DNA from: an uncultured Clostridium sp.
GTDB lineage: Bacteria > Bacillota > Clostridia > Lachnospirales > Lachnospiraceae
Length of the DNA stretch: 17,330 nucleotides
Direction of reading: 5' to 3'
NCBI GenBank assembly: GCA_900544905.1
Contig: UQXF01000077.1
Span: forward strand, 1 to 17,330
Shown here: piece by piece, positions 8,017-15,108 of the stretch
Layout of the letters: each line of letters opens with the position of its first letter
Numbering within the stretch: the first letter of the stretch is position 1
Program-made: the position numbers and the translations under genes
The notes under the pieces: generated by a model
Databases searched by the model: none
What the model was told of the DNA's origin: nothing
What the model saw: only the letters and a program-made list of their open reading frames with translations

Positions 8017-8466
8017 ATGGATGAAAATGCAGTAGTAAATGAAGCAAAGCAGTATATTGTAGTAAAGTTAGACAGCGAGCAGTATGGTATTGATATTTCC
8101 TTTATCGATAATATTGTCCGGATGCAGCAGATTACCAGAGTACCTAAGGCACAATCCTATTTTTCCGGTGTGATTAATTTAAGAGGTGAGATTATCCCGG
8201 TTATGAATCTGCGGCTGCGGTTTGACTTAGAGCCGAAGGAGGATACAAATGCTACCCGTATTATTATAATTAAGCCGGAAAATAATGCCAAGATTGGTAT
8301 TTTAGTGGATGAGGTACGGGAGGTTGTCACTCTGGAGGAGGAAAATATTGAAAAGGCTGTCTATGACGAACAGGGAGTGAGCTTATTGGGAGTCGGTAAA
8401 TATAAAGACACTTTGATTTCACTTTTGAACATTCAGGGGATTATTTCAGAATTAGACAATGCGTAG
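8017..8466 (+). CDS. cheW: CheW, chemotaxis coupling protein
   Basis: CheW is a small scaffold linking chemoreceptors to the CheA P5 domain at the cytoplasmic array. The 149-aa product is a single CheW domain of normal length. It contains the characteristic stretches KQYIVVKLDSEQYGIDIS (about 11-28), VPKAQSYFSGVINLRGEIIP (43-62, with the typical INLRG turn), IGILVDEVREVV and the C-terminal LLNIQGII. The start at ATG 8017 has the strong site GGGGGAG (8004-8010). It follows cheA by 13 bases and precedes cheC by 9 bases, in the order cheA-W-C-D seen in Bacillus and Clostridia. Confidence 0.97.
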   Translation: MDENAVVNEAKQYIVVKLDSEQYGIDISFIDNIVRMQQITRVPKAQSYFSGVINLRGEIIPVMNLRLRFDLEPKEDTNATRIIIIKPENNAKIGILVDEVREVVTLEEENIEKAVYDEQGVSLLGVGKYKDTLISLLNIQGIISELDNA

Positions 8467-8475
8467 GTGAGCGGT

Positions 8476-9093
8476 ATGGCAAATCATGAACTGACAAGTA
8501 TGAAATTGGATATATTGAAGGAAATTGGCAACATTGGAGCCGGAAATGCCACAACAGCGCTTTCGGTAATGCTGAATTCCAATCTCCGCATGGAGGTTCC
8601 GGTTGTTAAATTCTTAGATTTTAACGAGATACCGGATATGGTAGGAGGACCGGAAACCATTGTTGCGGCAGTTTTGACACATTTTACCGGGGAATTGCAG
8701 GGAATGACCCTGTTCATTCTGGAGTTGGAGGAGGCGAAGAACCTGGCGGGAACCATGCTGTCAAAAACCTATCCGGAGGATTTTAAGGAATTTGACCATA
8801 TGGACAAATCCGCATTAAAGGAAGTGGGAAATATTCTGATGAGCTCCTACATTTCTTCCATCGGAACCTTAACCAATCTGCAGCTTCGCACAGAGCCCCC
8901 GGCAATTTGTGTGGATATGGCAGGAGCAGTTTTGAGCCTGCCGATTAGTGAATTAGGGCAGGTCAGCGACCAGGCATTAATAATCGACTCCAAGTTTCTG
9001 GATAACCAGCGTCCAATCAATGGGTTTTTAATGTTTGTCACGGACGAGAAATCTTCTGAGCATATTTTTGAATCGTTGGGAATCGGGTGTTAG
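8476..9093 (+). CDS. cheC: CheC, CheY-P phosphatase
   Basis: CheC is a CheY-P phosphatase that also binds CheD, coupling the signal output to receptor modification in Bacillus-type chemotaxis. The 205-aa product retains two copies of the phosphatase signature (D/S)xxxExxN...P. The first is in LDILKEIGNIGAGNA, with Pro about 22 residues later (EVPVV). The second is in SALKEVGNILMSS, followed by TEPPA. Both sites look complete, which favours a true CheC over CheX or a FliY fusion. I chose ATG 8476. An in-frame GTG at 8467 lies immediately after the cheW stop and would add only three residues, overlapping the likely ribosome binding site. The gene ends one base before cheD. Confidence 0.95.
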   Translation: MANHELTSMKLDILKEIGNIGAGNATTALSVMLNSNLRMEVPVVKFLDFNEIPDMVGGPETIVAAVLTHFTGELQGMTLFILELEEAKNLAGTMLSKTYPEDFKEFDHMDKSALKEVGNILMSSYISSIGTLTNLQLRTEPPAICVDMAGAVLSLPISELGQVSDQALIIDSKFLDNQRPINGFLMFVTDEKSSEHIFESLGIGC

Positions 9094-9094
9094 A

Positions 9095-9580
9095 ATGGGA
9101 GAGATTACTAAAGTTGGAATTGCCGAGTGGAAGCTGTGTAAAACACCGGACAAAATTACCACAATCGGGCTGGGCTCCTGTGTTGGCATTGTACTATATA
9201 GTAACGCTGGCGACTATTGCGGACTGGTACATATTATGCTGCCCTCCAGTAAAGAAATAAAAAATAATTCCAACCGGGCAAAATTTGCAGATACCGGTAT
9301 TGAGGATTTGCTTAATGCCTTAGAGGGACGTGGGATACGCCGGAATACGCTGTCTGCGAAGATTGCGGGAGGGGCAGCCATGTTCCAGTTTTCGGGCAAA
9401 ACAGATTTGGGAAGTGTTGGAGAGAGAAATGTAAAAGCAGTTAAGGAAACCTTGTCTTCCTATAAGATTCCAATTGTGGCAGAGGATACCGGAGAGGATT
9501 ACGGACGCACGATTATTTTTGATTCTGTCTCCAAAAAACTGCTTATCCGTTCCGCAGGCAAAGCGGATAAGCTTATATGA
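9095..9580 (+). CDS. cheD: CheD, chemoreceptor glutamine deamidase
   Basis: CheD deamidates specific glutamines on chemoreceptors and is held or released by CheC according to CheY-P level. The 161-aa product has the catalytic Cys29 in GLGSCVGI, His46 in LVHIMLPSS and a nearby Thr pair (22-23), matching the Cys-His-Thr layout of the family. KIAGGAAMF and GRTIIFDS are further conserved blocks. The start ATG 9095 is one base after the cheC stop (9091-9093). Longer in-frame extension would run back into cheC and is unlikely. Together with cheC and the CheB domain, it indicates Bacillus-type adaptation rather than the simpler enteric type. Confidence 0.96.
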   Translation: MGEITKVGIAEWKLCKTPDKITTIGLGSCVGIVLYSNAGDYCGLVHIMLPSSKEIKNNSNRAKFADTGIEDLLNALEGRGIRRNTLSAKIAGGAAMFQFSGKTDLGSVGERNVKAVKETLSSYKIPIVAEDTGEDYGRTIIFDSVSKKLLIRSAGKADKLI

Positions 9581-9602
9581 GTGAAAGAAGGAGCGGCAGA
9601 AC

Positions 9603-9890
9603 ATGAAATTACAGTATTTAAGGGCATTTATTGTGCTTGTGGCAGGACTGATTACCCTGATTATGAACATCAAAACAGGAAAGGAGGTTACCACCTCCCT
9701 GTTGATTTTACTGGTGGTTATTCTGGTATTCTATTTCCTGGCATCTTTGATTGTTGAGATTTTACAGCACTATATGAACAGCAGCAGTCCGTCGGAGGAC
9801 AAGGCTGAAACGGGGGAAGAGTCAGAGTTAGAGGAAGAGGAGCAGGATGTGGCAGAGCCGCAGGTCTCTTTTGATGAAGATGATATATAG
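9603..9890 (+). CDS. Small two-helix membrane protein between cheD and fliA, function unknown
   Basis: I do not recognise this 95-aa protein as a named family. It has two predicted membrane segments (about 5-21 and 31-55) joined by a short polar loop containing KTGKE. A strongly acidic cytoplasm-like tail follows from about 60 to 95, rich in Glu, Asp and Ser and ending in DEDDI. A clear AAGGAG site (9588-9593) precedes ATG 9603. It lies 22 bases after cheD and 14 bases before fliA, so it should be co-transcribed with the chemotaxis and sigma genes. Its position makes a motility-related role plausible, but nothing in the sequence shows a mechanism. Confidence 0.8.
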   Translation: MKLQYLRAFIVLVAGLITLIMNIKTGKEVTTSLLILLVVILVFYFLASLIVEILQHYMNSSSPSEDKAETGEESELEEEEQDVAEPQVSFDEDDI

Positions 9891-9904
9891 TAGGGGTGTG
9901 TTAA

Positions 9905-10669
9905 ATGGACGATACAAAGAAAAATAAGCTATGGGAGGAATATATCAAAACAAAATCCGATAAGCTGCGGGAACAAATTATTATAGAATATGTTCCTTTG
10001 GTTAAGCTGGTAGCTGGTCGTCTGAACATGTATCTGGGATATACAGTGGAGTATGATGATTTGGTCAGTTATGGAGTGTTTGGGCTCATTGATGCCATTG
10101 ACAAATTTGATTATGATAAGGGCATCAAATTTGAAACCTACGCAAGTCTGCGAATCCGTGGTTCCATATTGGACCAGATTCGGAAAATGGACTGGATACC
10201 CCGTTCTGTCCGACAGAAACAAAAACAGATTGAGAACGCTGTTGCAAAGCTGGAAAAGGAAAAAGGCGCCAATATAAAGGATAAGGATATCGCAGAGGAG
10301 CTGGGGATTTCGGTGGATGAGTACCGGAGCTGGGAAGGCATGGCGAACATATCCAACATTGCATCCCTGGATGAATTTATGGAGCAGGGAACGGAAGGCA
10401 CAGTGAAAGAATTCCGGAATACCACATATTTGGAGCCGGAGGAGGCTGTTGACCGCGACGAAAAAAAGAAGATGCTGATGGATGCGCTGGAGCTGTTGAC
10501 AGAAAAAGAAAAAAAGGTAGTATTATTATATTATTATGAGGACTTAACCTTAAAAGAAGTTGCCAGTGTGCTGGAGGTCTCGGAATCGAGGATTTCCCAG
10601 CTTCACTCTAAAGCGCTTGAGAAAATGAAGAAGCACCTGGGGAAATATTTTGAATTACTGATGGGATGA
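9905..10669 (+). CDS. fliA: FliA/SigD, flagellar sigma-28 factor
   Basis: This is the RNA polymerase sigma factor for late flagellar and chemotaxis genes. The 254-aa product has the group 3 sigma-70 layout. Region 2 (about 25-105) includes DDLVSYGVFGLIDAIDKFD and FETYASLRIRGSILDQIRKM, then DWIPRSVR, which is highly typical of FliA/SigD. Region 3 is about 106-165. Region 4 with its helix-turn-helix is about 190-250 (LTLKEVASVLEVSESRISQL). ATG 9905 has a GGGGTG site 8 bases upstream. An anti-sigma factor FlgM is not in this window. Its own operon may start at the sigma-28-like promoter at 5294-5320, which would create a positive loop. Confidence 0.97.
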   Translation: MDDTKKNKLWEEYIKTKSDKLREQIIIEYVPLVKLVAGRLNMYLGYTVEYDDLVSYGVFGLIDAIDKFDYDKGIKFETYASLRIRGSILDQIRKMDWIPRSVRQKQKQIENAVAKLEKEKGANIKDKDIAEELGISVDEYRSWEGMANISNIASLDEFMEQGTEGTVKEFRNTTYLEPEEAVDRDEKKKMLMDALELLTEKEKKVVLLYYYEDLTLKEVASVLEVSESRISQLHSKALEKMKKHLGKYFELLMG

Positions 10670-10714
10670 TAATTGGCGGCTGCATACCGATGTGTGATGA
10701 GAAAGGAGCAAATT

Positions 10715-12316
10715 ATGAAATATACAAATGGATTTTTTCAACTGGATATCCGGGAAAATGGAGTGTATGTTCATATCTATCCTGAGAAGGACGGCGGCAA
10801 AAGAGTGACAGTCCAGGAGCTGGCAGAATATTTGGAAAAATGCGGTATTCATGATTATCAGCTGTCCGAATTAAATAAGGGAATTGCGGAGGCGTCACAG
10901 GAGACTGATTTGTTTGTGACAGCCAATACCATTCCGGAGGTAAATGAGATGGCAAAGGTGCGTGTTACGGATGACAATATGATGGCTTTCATCCGTTTTT
11001 ATCCGCCGTCTAAAAATGGTAACTATATGTCGGAACGGGATATTTTAAATGAGCTCACAAGAGTGAAGGTGGTCTATGGCATTTCAACCAAGGTTTTAAA
11101 GGCCTGTCTGGTGGCAAGACAATATTGCAGAGATATCCCCATTGCCAGAGGCAAGGCGGTGGTTCCGGGCAGGGATGCCAGAATCGTTTATCAGTTCAAC
11201 ACTACACCTACAGCAAAACCGAAATTATTAGAGGATGGCAGTGTTGACTTTCATGAGCTTAACCTGTTTACCACTGTAAAACAGGGAGATTTGCTGGCGC
11301 AGTTAATTCCGGAGGCAGAGGGCGAGCCGGGAAAAGACATATTTGGCAATGTTGTTTATCCATCCAAGGTACAGAAAGCAATCTTAAAATTCGGAAGAAA
11401 TATACGGTTATCCGAGGATAAGACAAAAATATATTCAGAAGTAAACGGAGATGTCAAATTAGAGGGTGACACCGTATTCGTTTCCAATACTTATATGGTA
11501 CCGGCAGATGTAGATACTTCCACCGGGGATATTCATTATACCGGTAACGTGTTTGTAACCGGTAATGTGCGTGCCGGCTTTACCATTGAGGCAACCGGAG
11601 ATATTGAAGTCAACGGCGTTGTGGAGGGCGCTGTTTTGATTGCCGGAGGAAATATCGTGTTAAAGCGTGGTGTTCAGGGAATGGGCAAGGGAAGCCTTCA
11701 GGCAGGAAATGACATTGTTACAAAATTTTTAGAGAGCTGTAATGTAAAGGCAGGACATACCATCAATACCGGTTCCAGCCTGCATTCCGATTTGGTTGCG
11801 GGAGAGTCCGTTGTCGTCAGCGGGCGCAAGGGCTTTTTGATTGGCGGAAATGTATCCGCAGGGAAACGGATTGAAGCCAGCGTGTTTGGCAACAAAATGA
11901 ATACGGTAACGAACTTAAAGGTTGGCGTAGAGCCGGAGGTAATGGAGCAGTTCAAGGAGCTGGCTGCAGATATAAAGGAAAAGCAGGATGAGCTGCTGCA
12001 GGACCGGCAGGTACTGGAAATGTTTAAAAAGAAGATGGCGGAGGGGCAGAAGCTTCTTCCAAGCCAGATTACCATGGCAAAACAGGTAGGAGATAATTTT
12101 AAGAGGCTGGGAGAAGAGCTGGAAAAGAAATCCGCAGAATACATGCTCTTAAAACAGGATATAGAAGAAAATACAGACGGACGGATTGTTGTAAACCATA
12201 CGATTTATCCGGGGGTAAATATCAATATTTCCAACCGGATTTATCCGGTGAAGGACGTCCGGAGCAGATGCCAGTTCCGCATGGATGGAGCAGATGTGGT
12301 AAGCGTACCGGTATAG
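10715..12316 (+). CDS. FapA-family (DUF342) flagellar assembly protein
   Basis: The 533-aa protein matches the FapA/DUF342 family. It has an N-terminal domain with the family block VYGISTKVLKACL and IARGKAVVPGRDARI (about 120-160), and KQGDLLAQLIPEAEGEPGKD followed by IFGN near 188-212. A repetitive right-handed-beta-type region rich in GN/GD/GG turns covers about 264-400 (for example GNVFVTGNVRAGFTIEATGD). A coiled-coil insert lies at about 405-484 and a short beta C-terminus ends in VVSVPV. In some bacteria FapA helps place the flagellum, but its biochemical role in Firmicutes is unsettled. I chose ATG 10715, which has AAAGGAG at 10702-10708. A TTG at 10673 would extend it by 14 unlikely residues. 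It follows fliA directly. Confidence 0.88.
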   Translation: MKYTNGFFQLDIRENGVYVHIYPEKDGGKRVTVQELAEYLEKCGIHDYQLSELNKGIAEASQETDLFVTANTIPEVNEMAKVRVTDDNMMAFIRFYPPSKNGNYMSERDILNELTRVKVVYGISTKVLKACLVARQYCRDIPIARGKAVVPGRDARIVYQFNTTPTAKPKLLEDGSVDFHELNLFTTVKQGDLLAQLIPEAEGEPGKDIFGNVVYPSKVQKAILKFGRNIRLSEDKTKIYSEVNGDVKLEGDTVFVSNTYMVPADVDTSTGDIHYTGNVFVTGNVRAGFTIEATGDIEVNGVVEGAVLIAGGNIVLKRGVQGMGKGSLQAGNDIVTKFLESCNVKAGHTINTGSSLHSDLVAGESVVVSGRKGFLIGGNVSAGKRIEASVFGNKMNTVTNLKVGVEPEVMEQFKELAADIKEKQDELLQDRQVLEMFKKKMAEGQKLLPSQITMAKQVGDNFKRLGEELEKKSAEYMLLKQDIEENTDGRIVVNHTIYPGVNINISNRIYPVKDVRSRCQFRMDGADVVSVPV

Positions 12317-12356
12317 CCGGATGAAGGAAGGATAATAAGACAGGCGGGGTGTTAGT

Positions 12357-12689
12357 ATGATACGTCCAATAGAAATGCAGATGCTTTTGCCGCGTACAGA
12401 ATCTGTGGGAAATACCCAGCAGTACGAAAACCAGAGAGTGGTCAATGAGAATGTAAATGCGGCGAATGAAGTGGCGAAGGAAGTAAAACATAACAGTGAA
12501 ACGGTTATCAAAAAGGATGCAAATGAGTTTGCAGAGTATCAGTATGATGCTTCTGAACAGGGAAACGGAACCTATAGCAATCCAAGGAAAGGAAACCGTA
12601 AGCGAAAACAGGATGCCGAAAGGGAAGAGGCGGATAAGGATAATTTTAACACCAATGACAGGCAGCCCAGAATTAATATACAGATATGA
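12357..12689 (+). CDS. Small hydrophilic protein of unknown function next to FapA
   Basis: A 110-aa soluble, highly charged protein without membrane segments. The N-terminus MIRPIEMQMLLPRT is followed by an Asn/Glu/Lys-rich, probably helical middle (about 20-55). A segment containing YQYDASEQGNGTY (about 62-74) leads to a basic cluster (NPRKGNRKRKQ, about 76-86). The end is RINIQI, which looks like a short beta strand. A GGCGGGGTG site lies 8-14 bases before ATG 12357. From memory, similar short proteins follow DUF342/FapA genes in other motile Clostridia, but I cannot name a family. It is separated by 40 bases from FapA and 15 bases from the SwrB-like gene, so it is probably in the same transcript. 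No function is proposed. Confidence 0.75.
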   Translation: MIRPIEMQMLLPRTESVGNTQQYENQRVVNENVNAANEVAKEVKHNSETVIKKDANEFAEYQYDASEQGNGTYSNPRKGNRKRKQDAEREEADKDNFNTNDRQPRINIQI

Positions 12690-12704
12690 GAAGAGGAGAA
12701 TAAA

Positions 12705-13574
12705 ATGACAGTCTCAGTAGTCGTAATGATAATAATTGGCTTAATTTTAAGTATTGCCAGTTTCTTTATTTCGGAAAAAATCAGCAAAAAGGAGGACAGC
12801 TTTAATGTGGATTTGCTCACAGTGGATGAAAATTATGAATTTTCTGAACGGGAGCTCCGGATTATCCGGAGGAAAATCGAGGATGTAATTGCAAATCAGG
12901 CAAAGGATATCCTGTATGAAACAAATGAATCCCTTTCCAATATGGCAAACGAGAAAACCCTTGCGCTGGGGGATTACGCAGTTGCCGTTTGTGAGGAGAT
13001 AGAGAAAAACCACAAGGAAGTTATGTTCTTGTATAGCATGTTAGACGACAAGCAAAAAGAAATCATGAATACGGTAAAGGCGGTGGACGAGGCAAACCGG
13101 GAGGTCAAGGATACGATTTCCAAGGCTCAGAAGCATATTACCGTTTCCGTAGAGGATTTCAAGACAGGAGACGGAGAGAAGGAAAACCCATCAGAGAAGA
13201 AATTATCTGCAATTGACCAGTTAACGGCACTTTCCAAAAAGAAAAAGGAAATGGATTCGGTACAGACGCATACCGGGGAACCGATGCAGGAGCAGAGCAT
13301 GCCGGAAACCGTATCCGATGAGGAAATCGAGAAAGAGTTAACTGCCACAGAGCCTTCAGAGGAGCAGAATGTAAATGACATGTTTGCAGAGCTTGATGAG
13401 ACAGAGCTTGATTTTGATGAAGTGTTGGAGGAAGAATTTAAGGATAGTGAAAATTCCAACGACATTATTTTGGAGATGCATAAAAAGGGCAGCAGCATTA
13501 TTGACATTGCAAAACAGCTGGGACTTGGCGTGGGTGAGGTTAAGCTGGTGATTGATTTGTACCAAGGAGAATAG
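12705..13574 (+). CDS. SwrB-like / DUF6115-like membrane-anchored protein
   Basis: The 289-aa protein has one N-terminal membrane helix (about 3-22), a long helical, probably coiled-coil region (about 45-150) and an acidic low-complexity linker (about 170-250). The C-terminal helix-turn-helix-like block at about 252-288 contains MHKKGSSIIDIAKQLGLGVG, then EVKLVIDLYQ. The layout of N-terminal anchor plus C-terminal KGxSIxxIAKxL...GEVKLxI block is that of Bacillus SwrB, which promotes flagellar basal-body maturation, and of the DUF6115 group. SwrB is about 167 aa, so this is longer through its linker. Position supports the link: in B. subtilis swrB also lies between sigD and rpsB. ATG 12705 has a GAGGAG site. 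Orthology is inferred from architecture and synteny, not alignment. Confidence 0.7.
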   Translation: MTVSVVVMIIIGLILSIASFFISEKISKKEDSFNVDLLTVDENYEFSERELRIIRRKIEDVIANQAKDILYETNESLSNMANEKTLALGDYAVAVCEEIEKNHKEVMFLYSMLDDKQKEIMNTVKAVDEANREVKDTISKAQKHITVSVEDFKTGDGEKENPSEKKLSAIDQLTALSKKKKEMDSVQTHTGEPMQEQSMPETVSDEEIEKELTATEPSEEQNVNDMFAELDETELDFDEVLEEEFKDSENSNDIILEMHKKGSSIIDIAKQLGLGVGEVKLVIDLYQGE

Positions 13575-13576
13575 CA

Positions 13577-14128
13577 ATGAAATTCAAGTATTTTTTAAGA
13601 GGTTTAGGAATTGGAATCATATTTGCATCGATTGTATGCCTGATGGCATTTCAGGGAGAGGTATCCGGTCAGTTGTCGGATGAGGAGATTATAGAACGAG
13701 CAAAAGAACTTGGAATGACAGAGCCGGAGGACCAGGTAGGCGACTTGCTAAAGGAGAAAGAAAATACTTCGGAGCAGAAGGCTTCCAGGGCAGACAGCGG
13801 GGAGACGGCGTCTTCTAAGGAGGAGACTACGGAAAAGGAAGCTGTAACCGAGCAGCAGGAGACAACAGAGGCGGAACAGACCACGGAAGAAAATACAGCA
13901 GATAAAAGCTCTGAAACGGAGACGGTGGAGCTTACAATCGAAAGAGGCTCCTCCTCTTATCCGGTATGCCAGAAGCTGCAGGAGCTGGGAATGATTCGCG
14001 ATGCATCCGAATTTGACACCTATCTTGTGGAAAACGGATATGCCAGCCGGATTCGGGTTGGCACACACAAACTGCAAAAAGGAATGAGTTATGGGGAGAT
14101 TGCAGAGGCAATTTCTGACCCGTTATAG
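13577..14128 (+). CDS. Membrane-anchored protein with MltG/YceG N-terminal-like domain, no catalytic domain
   Basis: The 183-aa protein has a single N-terminal membrane helix (about 7-27) and a long Glu/Thr/Ser-rich linker (about 45-118, low complexity). A C-terminal domain at about 119-183 has blocks ERGSSSYPVCQKLQELGMI, then FDTYLVENGY, RVGTHKLQKGMSYGEIAEAI. This follows the pattern of the LysM-like N-terminal subdomain of the lytic transglycosylase MltG/YceG (IPxGxsxxxIaxxLxxxGvI...F..yl...G.y.l..gms..eIl..L). The catalytic part of MltG, which would follow, is absent, because the protein stops just after this subdomain. It therefore probably binds cell wall or protein partners rather than cutting glycan. 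It starts 2 bases after the SwrB-like stop and is the last gene before rpsB. Confidence 0.65.
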   Translation: MKFKYFLRGLGIGIIFASIVCLMAFQGEVSGQLSDEEIIERAKELGMTEPEDQVGDLLKEKENTSEQKASRADSGETASSKEETTEKEAVTEQQETTEAEQTTEENTADKSSETETVELTIERGSSSYPVCQKLQELGMIRDASEFDTYLVENGYASRIRVGTHKLQKGMSYGEIAEAISDPL

Positions 14129-14179
14129 AGAGCAGTGAAGAGGGTTATATAAGCTTTCCACAGAAAATATAAAAAATCC

Positions 14180-14208
14180 TTGTGGTATTTGATTTCTTGT
14201 GATATAAT
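14180..14208 (+). promoter_or_regulatory. rpsB promoter with extended -10
   Basis: TTGTGG (-35, 14180-14185), a 17-base spacer and TATAAT (-10, 14203-14208), with TGA directly before the -10 giving an extended -10. The expected start site is near 14215, leaving a leader of about 125 nt before rpsB. Confidence 0.75.
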
Positions 14209-14213
14209 ACCAC
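14182..14213 (+). repeat. Inverted repeat overlapping the rpsB promoter
   Basis: GTGGTAT (14182-14188) and ATACCAC (14207-14213) are perfect 7-base inverted arms 18 bases apart. One arm overlaps the -35 element and the other the last bases of the -10 element. No T-run follows on the plus strand, so it is not a plus-strand terminator. It could be a protein operator or chance. Confidence 0.5.
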
Positions 14214-14214
14214 T

Positions 14215-14339
14215 CGGTAAAAAAATAATACACAGCGGTGAATTTCCTGAAAGGGTGCAGATTTATAAGCAGGAACGCAGGTTATAGATTTGTTTTTAGG
14301 AACCGGAAGCCGTTGGAGGTAAAAACCAGGAGGTAAATT
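14215..14339 (+). promoter_or_regulatory. Structured 5' leader of rpsB (possible S2 autoregulatory RNA)
   Basis: The leader holds a hairpin: 14258-14268 pairs with 14282-14292 (11 pairs, two G-U). After one mismatch, 14270-14280 closes a 9-base loop. The loop-side CAGGAA (14270-14275) is also complementary to upstream TTCCTG (14244-14249). The slightly longer segment 14242-14249 can pair with the rpsB ribosome binding site region CAGGAGGT (14327-14334; 8 pairs, two G-U). A small hairpin lies near 14301-14314. Ribosomal protein operons are often autoregulated through such leaders. Here the regulatory role is inferred from pairing by eye only. Confidence 0.45.
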
Positions 14340-15083
14340 ATGAGCGTTATTTCAATGAAGCAGTTGCTTGAAGCAGGTGTACATTTCGGACACCAGACAA
14401 GAAGATGGAACCCTAAAATGGCTGAGTACATTTATACGGAGCGTAACGGTATCTACATTATCGACTTACAGAAGTCAGTCGGCAAGGTAGATGAGGCTTA
14501 CGAGGCAATCAAGAAATGTGCTGCTGAGGGTGGAAAAATTTTATTTGTTGGAACAAAGAAGCAGGCACAGGATTCTGTTAAGTCAGAGGCTGAGAGATGT
14601 GGAATGTTCTATGTAAACGAGAGATGGTTAGGTGGTATGCTTACCAACTGGAGAACCATTGAGACCCGTATTGCAACATTAAAGAAATACGAGCAGATGG
14701 AAGAGGACGGAACCTTTGACGTACTTCCAAAGAAAGAAGTTATTAAGATTAAGAAAGAAATGGATAAGCTTCAGAAGAACTTAGGTGGTATCAAGGAAAT
14801 GGGCGGAGCTCCGGACATGATTTTCGTTGTTGACCCACGTAAGGAAAGAATTTGTATTCAGGAAGCACATTCTTTAGGAATTCCTTTAGTAGGTATTGCT
14901 GATACAAACTGTGACCCGGAGGAGTTAGATTATGTAATTCCTGGTAACGATGATGCAATCCGTGCAGTTAAGTTAATCGTTGCAAAGATGGCAGACGCTG
15001 TTATTGAGGCAAACCAGGGTGTTGATGCTGAGGTGACAGAGGAAGCTGCAGAGGCAGAGGTAGAGGAAGCTGTTGAAGAATAA
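14340..15083 (+). CDS. rpsB: 30S ribosomal protein S2
   Basis: S2 is a small-subunit protein assembled late, near S1/bS21 and the Shine-Dalgarno path. The 247-aa product is of normal length. It contains the classic blocks MKQLLEAGVHFGHQTRRWNP (6-25), MAEYIYTERNGIYIIDLQK, GTKKQAQDSV, ERWLGGMLTNWRTI, APDMIFVVDPRKE and GIPLVGIADTNCDP, then DYVIPGNDDAIRAVKLI. The C-terminus (from about 225) is an acidic Glu/Ala tail ending in VEEAVEE. A perfect AGGAGG (14328-14333) sits 6 bases before ATG 14340. The gene has its own promoter, independent of the flagellar run upstream, and is followed by an attenuator-like hairpin and tsf. Confidence 0.99.
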   Translation: MSVISMKQLLEAGVHFGHQTRRWNPKMAEYIYTERNGIYIIDLQKSVGKVDEAYEAIKKCAAEGGKILFVGTKKQAQDSVKSEAERCGMFYVNERWLGGMLTNWRTIETRIATLKKYEQMEEDGTFDVLPKKEVIKIKKEMDKLQKNLGGIKEMGGAPDMIFVVDPRKERICIQEAHSLGIPLVGIADTNCDPEELDYVIPGNDDAIRAVKLIVAKMADAVIEANQGVDAEVTEEAAEAEVEEAVEE

Positions 15084-15108
15084 TCAAATCGGATTCATAT
15101 GAATTTTC

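Noticed and set aside
10673..10675. TTG 10673 as the FapA start
   Set aside because: The added 14 residues are not family-like, and AAAGGAG at 10702-10708 points to ATG 10715.
13712..13930. Low-complexity Glu/Thr/Ser tract as a nucleotide repeat or CRISPR-like array
   Set aside because: Inspection shows biased codons for an acidic linker, without a regular repeat unit or spacers.
15093..15104. Perfect 12-base palindrome ATTCATATGAAT after rpsB
   Set aside because: It is short, AT-rich, has no associated promoter or repeat copy in the window, and has no room for a hairpin loop. Chance is a sufficient explanation.
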